DNA from: an uncultured Aquimarina sp.
GTDB lineage: Bacteria; Bacteroidota; Bacteroidia; Flavobacteriales; Flavobacteriaceae
Reading direction: 5' to 3'
Assembly (NCBI GenBank): GCA_947496355.1
Contig: CANMCO010000013.1
Location: forward strand, 55,700 to 119,699
DNA length: 64,000 bases
In this document: positions 16,557 through 26,244 of the stretch, piece after piece
Position numbering within the stretch: the stretch's first letter is position 1
Layout: each line of letters opens with the position of its first letter
Notes under the pieces: generated by a model
Seen by the model: the letters and a program-made list of their open reading frames with translations, nothing else
The model's database searches: none
Told to the model about the DNA's origin: nothing
Translations under genes and position numbers: made by a program

Positions 16557-18701
16557 CTATTCTCTCAAAATCTGCACAATCTGCCCTGAAAAAGCAGCAT
16601 TCCCTGTAAGTGTATCAATTCTATTATGATCAGTTATATCGTTAACGCTTACTCCGGCATGGGCTTCGGCTACTTTTAATTTTGTTCCATTTTTATGGTG
16701 CCCAAATCCATGAGGAATGCTCACTACACCAGACATTATATTTTTAGTGATTTCTACAGGTATTTTGATCTCACCCACTTTGGATTTCACTGTAACTTCT
16801 TCGCTATTTTTAAGATGTAATCGTTCTGCGTCAAAAGTATTCATCATTATGGTGCATCTGTTTTTTCCACTAACTAATTTCTCCGCATTATGCATCCATG
16901 AATTATTACTTCGCAAATGCCTTCTTCCGATTAGTCGAAATTCATTCTCAAGAAGTTCTTGGCTTTTAGTTGTAAACTCAGCATATAAAGTTTCTAATTG
17001 GTCCATAAACAATTTTGGGGCCAAGTTAATTTTCTGATCTTTTGTTTTTAACAACTTAGGAAACATAGGAATCAAAGGGCCTAAATCTAAACCATGCACA
17101 GATTTCTTTATCTTTCTTAGGGTAAGCCCAGTAAATAATCTTTTTACACTACTAAAATTACTATAAGGACCATTAAGAAGCGCTAATTTGAGCCACAATT
17201 TTGGTGTGCTAATTCTAAACAACCAAGACAGTTTCTTTTTAGACAACCGTTTGGTTAAGGCTTTAAAAATCTGCCAGTCATGAAGTTGCCCATTCTTAGG
17301 CGGAAACAAAGCTTCCGAAAACTTTGCAGTATTAGAAACGGCGAATGAATTAAAAATAAGATCATAATGATCAATTTCGAGTCCTGTGGTAGGCGGAAGA
17401 ATGATATCAGCATGCTTGGTGGTCTCATTTAAATAAATATCTATCGAAACCATAAAATCCAATCCGTCTAGTGCCTTATCCAAACGATTTCCATTAGGAG
17501 AAGATAGGACAGGGTTACCTGCATGTGTAATCATTGCTTTAATTTGTCCTTTACCTTCGGTAACCATTTCTTCTACCATAACAGATACAGGAAGTTCACC
17601 CTGAAATTCTGGTAAACCGCTTACTCTACTTTTCCATCTTGCAAATGGTTTATGTCCTTTCTTATTTCCAACAACCGATACAGCTGGGTTAGTAAACATA
17701 GCACCTCCTTCTTTATCAAAATGCCCCGTTAGAATATTAATTAGATTTATCAACCAATGACATAATCCACCATGAGATTGTGTACTTACTCCCATTCTAC
17801 CATATAACACAGCTTTTTCTGTATTTAGATACTCTTGGGTTATCCTTGTAATATCATTGACTGCTATTCCTGTGATTTGAGATACTTTTCCAGTGGTATA
17901 AGGCTTTGCAATTGACAATATATCGTTTAGACCTGTTATATAAGATTGTATACTTTTTACATCGTATTTATCCTCACTTACAATAATGTTAAGCATTGCC
18001 AATAAGAAATATACATCTGTTCCTGGTTGAATAAACAGATGTTCATCTGCTGATTTTGCTGTTTCAGTTAAACGGGGATCAATCACTACATACTTCCCTC
18101 CTCGTTTTTGAATATCTCGTAATCGTTTTTGAACCCCGGCCGCAGACATTATACTTCCATTTGACGCCGAAGGATTTGCCCCCATAATAATCATATATTC
18201 TGTCCTATTAATATCAGGAATGGGCATAATCATACCATTACCAAACATAAAATGAGACGTAAAATGATGTGGTAACTGATCCATTGATGTTGCGCTAAAA
18301 TTATTTTTGGAGCGTATAGCTTTTTTAAAAGCTGCAACATACATCATAGCACCATAATTATGAACCGTTGGATTTCCAAAGTACATACCAATGGCGTCAT
18401 TACCATTTTGGGATCTAATAGTATTAATTTTTTTTCCAACGATATCAAATGCTTCATCCCAATCAACCTCTACAAAACCCTTATCAGTTTTTTTCAATGG
18501 TTTCCTTAATCTATCGGGATCATTATACATATCTCCTAAGACAGCCCCTTTTGGACATATACTACCTTTGCTAAAAGGATCTTTTTCATCTCCTTTAATA
18601 CTCAAAATTTCTGTATCATTATGTTCAATTTCAAGTCCACACATGGCTTCGCAAAGATTGCAGACACGGTAATGCATTTGGGTTTTTGAAGAAACATTCA
18701 T
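16557..18701 (-). CDS. Molybdopterin-dependent oxidoreductase with 4Fe-4S cluster
   Basis: The 714-residue protein has an N-terminal iron-sulfur motif C14-x2-C17-x3-C21...C49 (VCNLCEAMCGLEIEH; GSICPKG). It then has the molybdopterin domain (IMGANPSASNGSIM, VVIDPRLTETAKSADE, PGTDVYFLLAMLNI) and a C-terminal dinucleotide-binding domain (TLTGNAAFSGQIVQI). This is the DMSO reductase/formate dehydrogenase superfamily. There is no twin-arginine signal, so a cytoplasmic enzyme is expected. No electron-transfer partner or cofactor-synthesis gene is adjacent, so substrate and partner are unknown. The stop is 2 bases from the terminator stem. Confidence 0.88.
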   Translation of the reverse strand: MNVSSKTQMHYRVCNLCEAMCGLEIEHNDTEILSIKGDEKDPFSKGSICPKGAVLGDMYNDPDRLRKPLKKTDKGFVEVDWDEAFDIVGKKINTIRSQNGNDAIGMYFGNPTVHNYGAMMYVAAFKKAIRSKNNFSATSMDQLPHHFTSHFMFGNGMIMPIPDINRTEYMIIMGANPSASNGSIMSAAGVQKRLRDIQKRGGKYVVIDPRLTETAKSADEHLFIQPGTDVYFLLAMLNIIVSEDKYDVKSIQSYITGLNDILSIAKPYTTGKVSQITGIAVNDITRITQEYLNTEKAVLYGRMGVSTQSHGGLCHWLINLINILTGHFDKEGGAMFTNPAVSVVGNKKGHKPFARWKSRVSGLPEFQGELPVSVMVEEMVTEGKGQIKAMITHAGNPVLSSPNGNRLDKALDGLDFMVSIDIYLNETTKHADIILPPTTGLEIDHYDLIFNSFAVSNTAKFSEALFPPKNGQLHDWQIFKALTKRLSKKKLSWLFRISTPKLWLKLALLNGPYSNFSSVKRLFTGLTLRKIKKSVHGLDLGPLIPMFPKLLKTKDQKINLAPKLFMDQLETLYAEFTTKSQELLENEFRLIGRRHLRSNNSWMHNAEKLVSGKNRCTIMMNTFDAERLHLKNSEEVTVKSKVGEIKIPVEITKNIMSGVVSIPHGFGHHKNGTKLKVAEAHAGVSVNDITDHNRIDTLTGNAAFSGQIVQILRE

Positions 18702-18810
18702 TGTATTCCAGGTTTTAGAGCGGTTATAAGTCTTACTAAATGTAAGAAAAACTCTTTATTGTTATGCTATGGTGTTTAAAATGAATGTAAATTATTGGTT
18801 AACAACTATC

Positions 18811-19350
18811 TTATTCTTTCAAAATATCTCGCACAATTTTCAAATGGTGACGAGTATGAATTTCAATAAAGCGTTTTGCTTGTTTTTTATTCAAACTGTT
18901 AAATACTGGGTGATTAAAATTGGATTTATCGTCTAGGTTATCCATTATCAATAATTTATCTCTGGCAATTGCTAGTTGAGATACGATATCGTCTGTTTTT
19001 ATGGTATCTGGTGGCAATACAGATTTTGGTGATTGCGCCCTACCTCTGGGAATGTATCCGAAGGTAAAAGAAAATGTGCGAGCTATATTAAATTTCTTTT
19101 TATAAGTAGAAGGATTTGAGTCCTGCAGAGAGTCATAAATTGCATTGATCACTTTAAGACTATGATCCAGATGCCAAGCGACGGCTACTTTAGAAACTTC
19201 TTTATCCAGACTATCTCTATAAATAAGATATTGTTCTATTTTATTTAATTCACTTTTCATGAAATCATTCTTTGATGGTTGACCAGAAACATGCACAATA
19301 CCAACTCCCAGAGAGCATAAGATAATAACTATTACAATTGTTTTCTTCAT
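18811..19350 (-). CDS. Exported DinB-like protein, DUF1569 family
   Basis: The 179-residue protein has an N-terminal signal or membrane anchor (KKTIVIVIILCSLGVGIVHV). The mature part shows the DinB-like helical-bundle pattern with conserved histidines: VAWHLDHSLKVI near the start, and FIEIHTRHHLKIVRDIL at the end, preceded by HPVFNSL. DUF1569 members are usually cytosolic, so the exported form is unusual. Metal binding by the histidines is inferred from the DinB fold. It follows the TonB receptor by 26 bases and probably shares its transcript. Confidence 0.65.
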   Translation of the reverse strand: MKKTIVIVIILCSLGVGIVHVSGQPSKNDFMKSELNKIEQYLIYRDSLDKEVSKVAVAWHLDHSLKVINAIYDSLQDSNPSTYKKKFNIARTFSFTFGYIPRGRAQSPKSVLPPDTIKTDDIVSQLAIARDKLLIMDNLDDKSNFNHPVFNSLNKKQAKRFIEIHTRHHLKIVRDILKE

Positions 19351-19376
19351 GATACTTATTCTAAATATTTATGGCA

Positions 19377-21761
19377 TTAAAACTGAAATCTATACCCAAA
19401 ATCAGGAAAGAATCCGATTTGGTCTACCTGGTCTACTTGATTAGTTAATCGATTATATCTACGTACAAAAATATTTTCATTATTGGTCACATTCTGAAGA
19501 TCTAAATAAAACTGATGTGAACGTTTTTTTGACTTACTATTTATTTTATACCCAAGCTTTACATCTAATCGGAAATAATCATCATTTTGCTCGCTAAAGG
19601 CTAAATCTTCCTGTAGAATTTCGAAACCAGCTTGTTGTGAAGCTTCCAGATCTACTGGCGTAAAATATCTTCCTCCAGATAGGGTAAGTTTAGTATCAAG
19701 AAAAAACACATTCTTTCTTGCTTTTCCTACGGTAAATTCTCTTCCGGCCAACAAGTTAACAACATACCCATTATTAAAAGGAGTATTACGCTCAATACCA
19801 TCGCTACCTTCATATTTACTTTCGAACAAAGAAGTAGTTAATAATCCATAATACCCGTCGCTAAAAAACTTTTCTAAAGTAATTTCTACTCCTTGATTAA
19901 ATCCAGTTCCTTCATTCACCAAAGACACTCTATCATTTTCAAATCCAAAATCTGCTCCTTCTGTCAAAGAAGAATAGCTTGATGAAAATGATTCTACTGC
20001 AGCATTATCAATGTCCTGATAGTATACCTCTATTTTACTTCTCCAACTTTTACCAATTCTTACATCATAACCCAATACGTAATGGCTACTTCTTACAAAA
20101 TCCAAATCCAAATTACTTTGCACCAATTCTCCATTAATTTCTTCGTTTAGAAACAATAGTGGCATTGAAACCGGTTGATGATGTAATCCATAACCAAGAC
20201 TAAAACGATGGTTTTTTCCAGCTTTATATGATAATCCTGCTCTTGGTTCTAGGACAAATTGCTCGTTTAATGTGCTGTATTGCCCATGTACTCCAGCATT
20301 TAAAGTTATGTTTTTTGTCAGTCGAAATTGCCCTTGGATATAAGGTTGTACAATGCTTAAGTTTTCATCTATGTCTCTAAATGTAAATAAATCGGGATCT
20401 CCATCTCCATCTGTATCAGCTTGCTCCTCACGGTCACGTTCTAGCAGTTCCACTCCAAAATTTTCTATTAGAATCCCAGTTCTTAAGGTACTTTTATTAC
20501 TTAACTTAGAATTAAAAAGTGTTGAAAATGTTAGCCGTGTTTCAGTATTATCTGCTTCCGTATATCGTATTATTCTTTCTTGCGCAGTATCCTTATCTAT
20601 AAAACGATCGGCTTTAAAGTCGTTTCTGCTAAATGAACCAGATACGATGGACCTTAAAAAAGAATTCTCACCGATATTAATTTGATGTTTTAGCCCAACT
20701 ACACCAAAACCTGACTCTACAAAGGTATTCTCATCCTCTGCAGCAAAAAGATCATCTTCATCTATATCATCCCCTAAAAATTCGATATCAGAAGTTCCTA
20801 TAATTCCAAATAAAGATAGGTTACCAAGTTTTCCTTTTCCAAAGTCTATATTGAAAGAAATATCATTATAATTTGGTGTTGCTGAAGTTCCTCCTGCCCC
20901 TCCTCCTATTAGACTAATCAAAGAATACCTTCCTGCTATCAAAAACGAACCTTTATTCTTACCTAAAGGGCCTTCTGCCATAGCTTCAACCCCTGTGAAA
21001 ATTCCAACTTGACCAGTAAACTCATAATTATCTTTATTTCCTTTTCTAAACCCAAGATCAAACACCCCACCAATAGCATTTCCATATTCAGAAGGGAATG
21101 CTGATGTTATAAAATCTGAATTTTTCAGGAGATTTGGATTCAATGCAGAAACCGGTCCGCCAGTAGTGCCTGCTGTTGAGAAATGATTGGGACTAGGGAT
21201 CGGCACTCCTTCCAGTCTCCATAATAAACCAACGGGTGAATTTCCACGTATCACAATATCATTTCTACTATCATCTGGTGATGAAACTCCTGCAAAATTT
21301 GCTGCCAATCTACCCACATCACTTCTTCCTCCAGAAAAACGAGTTACCTCTTCTAATCCAAATTGTCGTGCAGATACTGATGCCAATTTATTAATTGCTT
21401 TCGCCTTGGCATTGTCATTGGTAATAATTACTTCATCTAATTGATCAAACGATTCAACAAGTGCAATGTTTACTATAGCATCTTTACCAGAAGTCACGAC
21501 AATGTTAGGCAACGTGATCGATTCGAAACCAATATAACTTACACGTATCGTTTGACGACCTAATGGTACACTAGTTAAAGTAAAATAACCATCAGTATCT
21601 GTGATCACTCCGTTGGTTTGCTCAACATTTAATAATTCTATTGTAGCACCTATCAAAGGGGTTTCGGACTGTTTATCAACAACTACTCCTTTGATGATAC
21701 CCGATTGGGCATTGGAAACAAATACAATTAAAACAATAATTACTTGAACAATTTTTTTCAT
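19377..21761 (-). CDS. TonB-dependent outer-membrane receptor
   Basis: The protein has 794 residues from ATG 21761 (MKKIVQVIIVLIVFVSNAQS, a signal peptide); the longer frame upstream to 21815 has no ATG. A carboxypeptidase-regulatory-like domain follows (GIIKGVVVDKQSETPLIGATI to about residue 90), then the plug (IVIRGNSPVGLLWRLEGVPI) and a beta barrel ending in aromatic GYRFQF. It takes up a substrate across the outer membrane using TonB energy. There is no SusD partner, so a siderophore, metal or small-molecule ligand is more likely than a glycan. A LytS/LytTR pair is transcribed divergently 251 bases away. Confidence 0.9.
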   Translation of the reverse strand: MKKIVQVIIVLIVFVSNAQSGIIKGVVVDKQSETPLIGATIELLNVEQTNGVITDTDGYFTLTSVPLGRQTIRVSYIGFESITLPNIVVTSGKDAIVNIALVESFDQLDEVIITNDNAKAKAINKLASVSARQFGLEEVTRFSGGRSDVGRLAANFAGVSSPDDSRNDIVIRGNSPVGLLWRLEGVPIPSPNHFSTAGTTGGPVSALNPNLLKNSDFITSAFPSEYGNAIGGVFDLGFRKGNKDNYEFTGQVGIFTGVEAMAEGPLGKNKGSFLIAGRYSLISLIGGGAGGTSATPNYNDISFNIDFGKGKLGNLSLFGIIGTSDIEFLGDDIDEDDLFAAEDENTFVESGFGVVGLKHQINIGENSFLRSIVSGSFSRNDFKADRFIDKDTAQERIIRYTEADNTETRLTFSTLFNSKLSNKSTLRTGILIENFGVELLERDREEQADTDGDGDPDLFTFRDIDENLSIVQPYIQGQFRLTKNITLNAGVHGQYSTLNEQFVLEPRAGLSYKAGKNHRFSLGYGLHHQPVSMPLLFLNEEINGELVQSNLDLDFVRSSHYVLGYDVRIGKSWRSKIEVYYQDIDNAAVESFSSSYSSLTEGADFGFENDRVSLVNEGTGFNQGVEITLEKFFSDGYYGLLTTSLFESKYEGSDGIERNTPFNNGYVVNLLAGREFTVGKARKNVFFLDTKLTLSGGRYFTPVDLEASQQAGFEILQEDLAFSEQNDDYFRLDVKLGYKINSKSKKRSHQFYLDLQNVTNNENIFVRRYNRLTNQVDQVDQIGFFPDFGYRFQF

Positions 21762-21979
21762 AATTTCTTTGATTTTAATCAAAGTTGTATCCTTATCAAA
21801 AAGGATAAAAATCAAATAATTTGAATTGGTAATTTTAATCTTGAAGTGCTAAAAACTAATCTGAGATCATTTTTATAGGGTTATAATCTACTTTTTCAGT
21901 TCAAGTGCTAATTAATACGATTCAACTCTTTATTCAACAATTGAATCAAATGCCAAATTACTATTGAGCATGAGTTCTG

Positions 21980-21987
21980 TATCTTTA
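21980..21987 (+). promoter_or_regulatory. Possible -7 box for the LytS/LytTR operon
   Basis: TATCTTTA differs from TAnnTTTG only in the last base and lies 25 bases before the ATG at 22013. It is a plausible but unproven promoter. Confidence 0.3.
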
Positions 21988-22012
21988 CTATTACTAAATA
22001 CTAGCACGTTAT

Positions 22013-23098
22013 ATGATTTCAAAAGCCTACATAAAAAAATTTATGATTCGTTTTCTTATCATAAACATGATCTATTTCATGGTTAAACTAACTATAAATC
22101 ATGATACATATCCTAATGATACTTTAGTTGATCCACCTGCGATGTTTTATTATTTCAGTGCTTTTTTTCTTCTTATGTTATCTTGGGAAACCAATGATTG
22201 GCTGATTCGTAGTAAGTTAAAAGCTGGTTTAGATAAGAGTTTGGATGTATCAAATGGTATCAAGATCTTAGGTATTAACCTACTGATCATTCTACCTACG
22301 GCTGCCTTAATATATTATCTGGCCATTTTTGAATTAGATCAAATATGTAAAATTGATGCGGATGACCCTTGGTTGCGATTTAGGATTGATTTTTTTAGAG
22401 CGGCAGTTTTGGGTTTTGCTGCGATACTTTTTAATATGTTCTATTATGCCTTGAAACAGAAAAAAGAGCTTGAAAACACCATGAATAAGCTTAAAAAAGA
22501 AGCGATGACTTCTAAGTATAAATCTCTAAAAAATCAAATTAGTCCTCATTTTTTATTCAATAGTTTAAATACACTCACCTCATTAATGTATGAAGATCGG
22601 GATCTTGCTTCAGATTTTGTTTCCAGATTAGCGTCTTGCTATCGATATATTTTGGATAATCGCGAAGAAGACCTAGTGAGTTTAGAGAAAGAGCTAAATT
22701 TTCTGGATTCCTTCATATTTATGATGAATGTTAGACATGAAGGAGCATTAAGCATTACTACTGATATTTTAGTTAATCCAAAAGAATACCTGATACCAAC
22801 ACTTTCTTTACAAATGCTGGTAGAAAACGCGTTGAAACACAATTATTTTTCAAAAGAAAAACCGCTAGAAATCAGTATTTTTTCTTTGGGTCAAAAAAGC
22901 ATTGTAACACAAAATAATTTACATGTGAGAAAGCAAAAAGAAGAATCTACAAAACTAGGGCTTAAAAATATCAAAAAAAGATATTCATTTTATACAAACC
23001 AAAAGGTACAAGTGGAAACGGAAAATGGATATTTCAAAGTAGACATTCCTTTGATCTCTAAAGCCATTAGCGAAATTCCTATTGTAAAAGTTTCTTAA
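22013..23098 (+). CDS. LytS-family sensor histidine kinase
   Basis: The 361-residue protein has about four membrane helices in residues 10-145 and then a His_kinase domain with QISPHFLFNSLNTLTSLMYE (phospho-acceptor His179). SLQMLVENALKHNYF is the N-box, and LKNIKKRYSFYT lies near the end. No extracellular sensor domain is visible; sensing must involve the membrane region. The partner LytTR regulator starts 1 base after the stop, so the two are translationally coupled. The divergent TonB receptor is a likely target. Confidence 0.9.
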   Translation: MISKAYIKKFMIRFLIINMIYFMVKLTINHDTYPNDTLVDPPAMFYYFSAFFLLMLSWETNDWLIRSKLKAGLDKSLDVSNGIKILGINLLIILPTAALIYYLAIFELDQICKIDADDPWLRFRIDFFRAAVLGFAAILFNMFYYALKQKKELENTMNKLKKEAMTSKYKSLKNQISPHFLFNSLNTLTSLMYEDRDLASDFVSRLASCYRYILDNREEDLVSLEKELNFLDSFIFMMNVRHEGALSITTDILVNPKEYLIPTLSLQMLVENALKHNYFSKEKPLEISIFSLGQKSIVTQNNLHVRKQKEESTKLGLKNIKKRYSFYTNQKVQVETENGYFKVDIPLISKAISEIPIVKVS

Positions 23099-23099
23099 A

Positions 23100-23858
23100 A
23101 TGACAGCTGTAATTGTTGAAGATGAAAATATAGCCTCAAGACGCCTTGCAAGTCTTATTGAAGAATTAGCTCCTGAAATTCGTATTGCAGGTCAGCTTAC
23201 GTCTGTCCAGAATGGAAAGTATTGGTTTGAAAACAATCCCCTGCCTGATTTAATATTTTTAGATATCCAGCTCAATGATGGTTATGGGTTTGACATCCTA
23301 GACTCTTTAGAAAATCACCCGCCGGTTATATTTACAACAGCCTATAATGAGTATGCAATTCGAGGTTTTAAATACAACGGACTGGACTATTTGTTAAAGC
23401 CTATTGACAAAAAAGATTTGCAAAACGCATTAGCCAAATATCGAAAAAATCATATTGAAACTAATGCTTTATTAAATGATGATAAACTGGAACGCATTAA
23501 GAACTTGTTTGGTAAAGAGTACAAAAAGCGATTTATAGTTAAGGTGGGAAATCAATTTAATACATTTAATATTGAAGATATAGCCTATTTCAAATCTCAA
23601 GAAGGGTTAATTTTCTTATATACACATAAAGGTCAACAATACCCTATTGAGTACTCTATTGATCAGCTTGAAGATATATTAGATCCTGTGCAGTTTTTCA
23701 GAATCAACAGAAAATTTATGGTTGCTGTAAAAGCCGTGATTGAAATTCATAGCTACTTTAATAGCCGACTATTATTAAAACTAAAACCGCAAAGCGAAGA
23801 ACAGACAATAGTATCACGAGAGCGGACTTCTAATTTCAAAAAATGGTTGGACTTATAA
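23100..23858 (+). CDS. LytTR-family response regulator
   Basis: The 252-residue protein has a receiver domain (VIVEDENIA; phospho-acceptor D55 in LIFLDIQL; KPI at about 100) and a C-terminal LytTR DNA-binding domain (about 140-250; KRFIVKVGNQFNTFNIEDI, FFRINRKFMV). LytTR proteins bind direct repeats in target promoters. It pairs with the kinase immediately upstream. Regulation of the neighbouring TonB receptor/DUF1569 genes is inferred from the divergent layout. Confidence 0.92.
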   Translation: MTAVIVEDENIASRRLASLIEELAPEIRIAGQLTSVQNGKYWFENNPLPDLIFLDIQLNDGYGFDILDSLENHPPVIFTTAYNEYAIRGFKYNGLDYLLKPIDKKDLQNALAKYRKNHIETNALLNDDKLERIKNLFGKEYKKRFIVKVGNQFNTFNIEDIAYFKSQEGLIFLYTHKGQQYPIEYSIDQLEDILDPVQFFRINRKFMVAVKAVIEIHSYFNSRLLLKLKPQSEEQTIVSRERTSNFKKWLDL

Positions 23859-24174
23859 AAAATAGAGGCACAAAACGATTTATTGTTTTATACAAGTGTT
23901 TTTTAATCTATTTTATACTTTTACGGATTCCCATACAAATTGTATTGATCTAGCTTATATTTTTATATAAATTTTGCTGTTTTCATATTACAAATTTGTT
24001 TATAAGTATTGTCAATATCATATTTTAATTTCAGCAAATTTTTACCCCATAGAATTACCACTTCTTGACGCCCATTTAATTGTTGGATTAATTCTTAATC
24101 CATATTAAACTAAAGCAGGAAATGGCATACAAACTATACTTGAGCCAATAATAGAATTTTTCACTGAAAGTGCT
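23859..24174. other. Intergenic region, no gene seen
   Basis: These 316 bases are about 70% A+T with long T-runs. No ORF with coding character, RNA structure or clear stem-loop terminator was found. A promoter for the downstream PAS kinase is expected here, but no good TAnnTTTG box is visible. Confidence 0.5.
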
Positions 24175-25626
24175 ATGGATAGAAATTTACAATATAAAAA
24201 CTTCTTTAATTTGAGCCAGGATTTTATGGCAATCGTTAATCCTAACGGCTATTTTAAAATGGTTAATTTACAATGGACAAAAAAACTAGGGTATTCTGAA
24301 GAAGAACTACTTAGTAATCCATATACCAACTTTATACATCCTGATGATAAAGAAAAGAGTATTGAAGTTTTTAAAAATCAACTTTCTATTCACACTAACT
24401 TGTCTACTTTAAAAAACAGATATCTGGCCAAAAATGGTGATATCATTTGGTTGGAATGGAACATTACTTCTATGGATATCACGGGAGAGATTTTTGTAAT
24501 TGGTAAAGATACAACACACAGGAGGCAACAACAATTAAAAGAAAAAGCGATTCAAAAAAATCTAAAAAACAAGAATAAACTCCTTGAAGATTTATTCGAG
24601 TTGAGTCGAGATTTCATTGTCATCGCAAATTCTGATGGTTATTTTAAAAAAGTAAATCCTATATGGATCGAAAAGTTAGGGTATACAGAAAATGAACTTC
24701 TAAGTACTCCGTTTATGTCGTTTATTCATCCAGATGATAGAAACAAAACTTCTGATATGGTCCAAAGGCAAATGGAGGGGTACACTGCTATAGAATTCGA
24801 AAATCGTTACGTAAGTAAAAACGGAGATGTGATCTGTTTAGAGTGGAATGGTACATCTGTGGACGCTACAGGAGATATCTTTGCTATAGCCCGGGACCAG
24901 ACAGTTTCTAGGCAACAGAAGCTAAAAATGGAAGCAATGTTAAAAGAAGTAATAGCCAAAAACAAACAATTAGAAGAATTTTCTTACATCTCCTCACATA
25001 ATTTAAGGTCACCTGTTGCCAATATTTTTGTATTATCAAAATTTTTAGAACAAACAAATCTAAGAGATGACCAGAAAGAGTACATACAATTAATAAAAGA
25101 ATCCGCAGAAATGTTAAATAGCACCTTAGAGGATCTATCTGAGGCTGTCCAAATTCACAAAAATACTACTGTCAAAATCAAACATATCTCATTAGAAAAA
25201 ATCTGTAATGATACCTTAAAACAACTAAGCGGAGAATTATTATCTACTGAAGCCAAAATTATCACAGATTTTAAAGAAATTAATACTATTGCATATTCAA
25301 AACCATATATGCAAAGCATTTTTCTAAATCTCATATCTAATGCTATTAAGTATAAATCACCAGATCGCACCCCTGTAATTCAAATAAGGTCAAAAAAATT
25401 AAAAAATTCTGTACAGCTTGTTTTCAAGGACAACGGTACAGGTATAGATTTGGAAAAGCATAAAAATAGAATATTTGGTTTTCGGAAAACCTTTCATCCC
25501 AATCCTGATGCCAGAGGACTTGGATTGTATATAACAAAATCTCAAATAGAAGCTTTAAACGGAAAAATTAGCGTTTCAAGCACCATAAACGAAGGAACAA
25601 TATTCACTATTAATTTAGCATCATAA
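24175..25626 (+). CDS. Hybrid-free PAS-PAS sensor histidine kinase
   Basis: The 483-residue cytoplasmic kinase has two PAS domains (about 8-120 and 138-250) that are clear duplicates: FFNLSQDFMAIVNPNGYFK versus LFELSRDFIVIANSDGYFK, and FIHPDDKEKS versus FIHPDDRNKT. The HisKA segment FSYISSHNLRSPVANI carries H275. The ATPase domain shows NLISNAIKYKS, FKDNGTGIDL and GRGLGLY-like ARGLGLYITKSQIEAL. No membrane helix is present. Its stop overlaps the start of a single-domain receiver by one base, making a two-gene phosphorelay unit without an obvious output domain. Confidence 0.92.
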   Translation: MDRNLQYKNFFNLSQDFMAIVNPNGYFKMVNLQWTKKLGYSEEELLSNPYTNFIHPDDKEKSIEVFKNQLSIHTNLSTLKNRYLAKNGDIIWLEWNITSMDITGEIFVIGKDTTHRRQQQLKEKAIQKNLKNKNKLLEDLFELSRDFIVIANSDGYFKKVNPIWIEKLGYTENELLSTPFMSFIHPDDRNKTSDMVQRQMEGYTAIEFENRYVSKNGDVICLEWNGTSVDATGDIFAIARDQTVSRQQKLKMEAMLKEVIAKNKQLEEFSYISSHNLRSPVANIFVLSKFLEQTNLRDDQKEYIQLIKESAEMLNSTLEDLSEAVQIHKNTTVKIKHISLEKICNDTLKQLSGELLSTEAKIITDFKEINTIAYSKPYMQSIFLNLISNAIKYKSPDRTPVIQIRSKKLKNSVQLVFKDNGTGIDLEKHKNRIFGFRKTFHPNPDARGLGLYITKSQIEALNGKISVSSTINEGTIFTINLAS

Positions 25627-26027
25627 TGAAAAACAAAGACACACTTTGCTTAATTGATGATGATATAATACACCAATTTATCATTAAAAAATTAGTTAGT
25701 GGAATACACACTAGCCAAAAAAAATTATTAGTCTTCTCTAACGGAGAAGAGGGGATTAATTATCTAAGATCAAATACTAATTACACAAACAAATTACCAG
25801 ATTTGATATTACTGGACCTTAATATGCCCATCATGGATGGTTGGCAATTCCTCAACGAATACGAAAAAATATATCCTACATTAAAAAAAGATGTCACGAT
25901 TTATATCTTGTCTTCATCTAATAACCCAAAGGATATAGAAAAAGCACAGGATTTTGAAAAAGTGTCAGGCTATCTCACCAAACCCATTTCTGAGTTAGAA
26001 TTAGAAGATCTTATCTGTAATTTTTGA
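25626..26027 (+). CDS. Single-domain response regulator
   Basis: The 133-residue protein is a receiver domain only: acidic pocket DDD (11-13), phospho-acceptor D64 in LILLDLNMPIMDGW, threonine/serine switch in ILSSS, and KPI near the end. With no DNA-binding or enzymatic part it must act by protein contact or as a phosphate shuttle. The start codon overlaps the kinase stop (TAATG), indicating translational coupling. Confidence 0.92.
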   Translation: MKNKDTLCLIDDDIIHQFIIKKLVSGIHTSQKKLLVFSNGEEGINYLRSNTNYTNKLPDLILLDLNMPIMDGWQFLNEYEKIYPTLKKDVTIYILSSSNNPKDIEKAQDFEKVSGYLTKPISELELEDLICNF

Positions 26028-26052
26028 TCAAATTTATAGATACCTCGATTCG

Positions 26053-26241
26053 TCATTCCTTTTTGATCGAATTACCGTCGGGCTTATCTTTGACTTTTAG
26101 TCGCTTGGCATCTTTAAGGCTTTTATGAATCATCCATTCTAATTGACCATTAACACTACGAAATTCATCGTCTGCCCATTTTTCAATTAACTTGAAAGTT
26201 TCAGGGTCAATTCTAAGAACAAATGATTTTTTCTTGCTCAT
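26053..26241 (-). CDS. Arc-type ribbon-helix-helix protein
   Basis: The 62-residue protein has the ribbon-helix-helix pattern: strand KSFVLRIDPETFKLI, then helix KWADDEFRSVNGQLEWMIHKSL. The C-terminus is lysine-rich. Arc-type proteins dimerise and bind DNA through the strand. It lies 3 bases downstream of the SPFH gene, an association common in bacteria, so it may regulate or assist that gene. The product may alternatively act as a protein-binding adaptor. Confidence 0.85.
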   Translation of the reverse strand: MSKKKSFVLRIDPETFKLIEKWADDEFRSVNGQLEWMIHKSLKDAKRLKVKDKPDGNSIKKE

Positions 26242-26244
26242 AAA

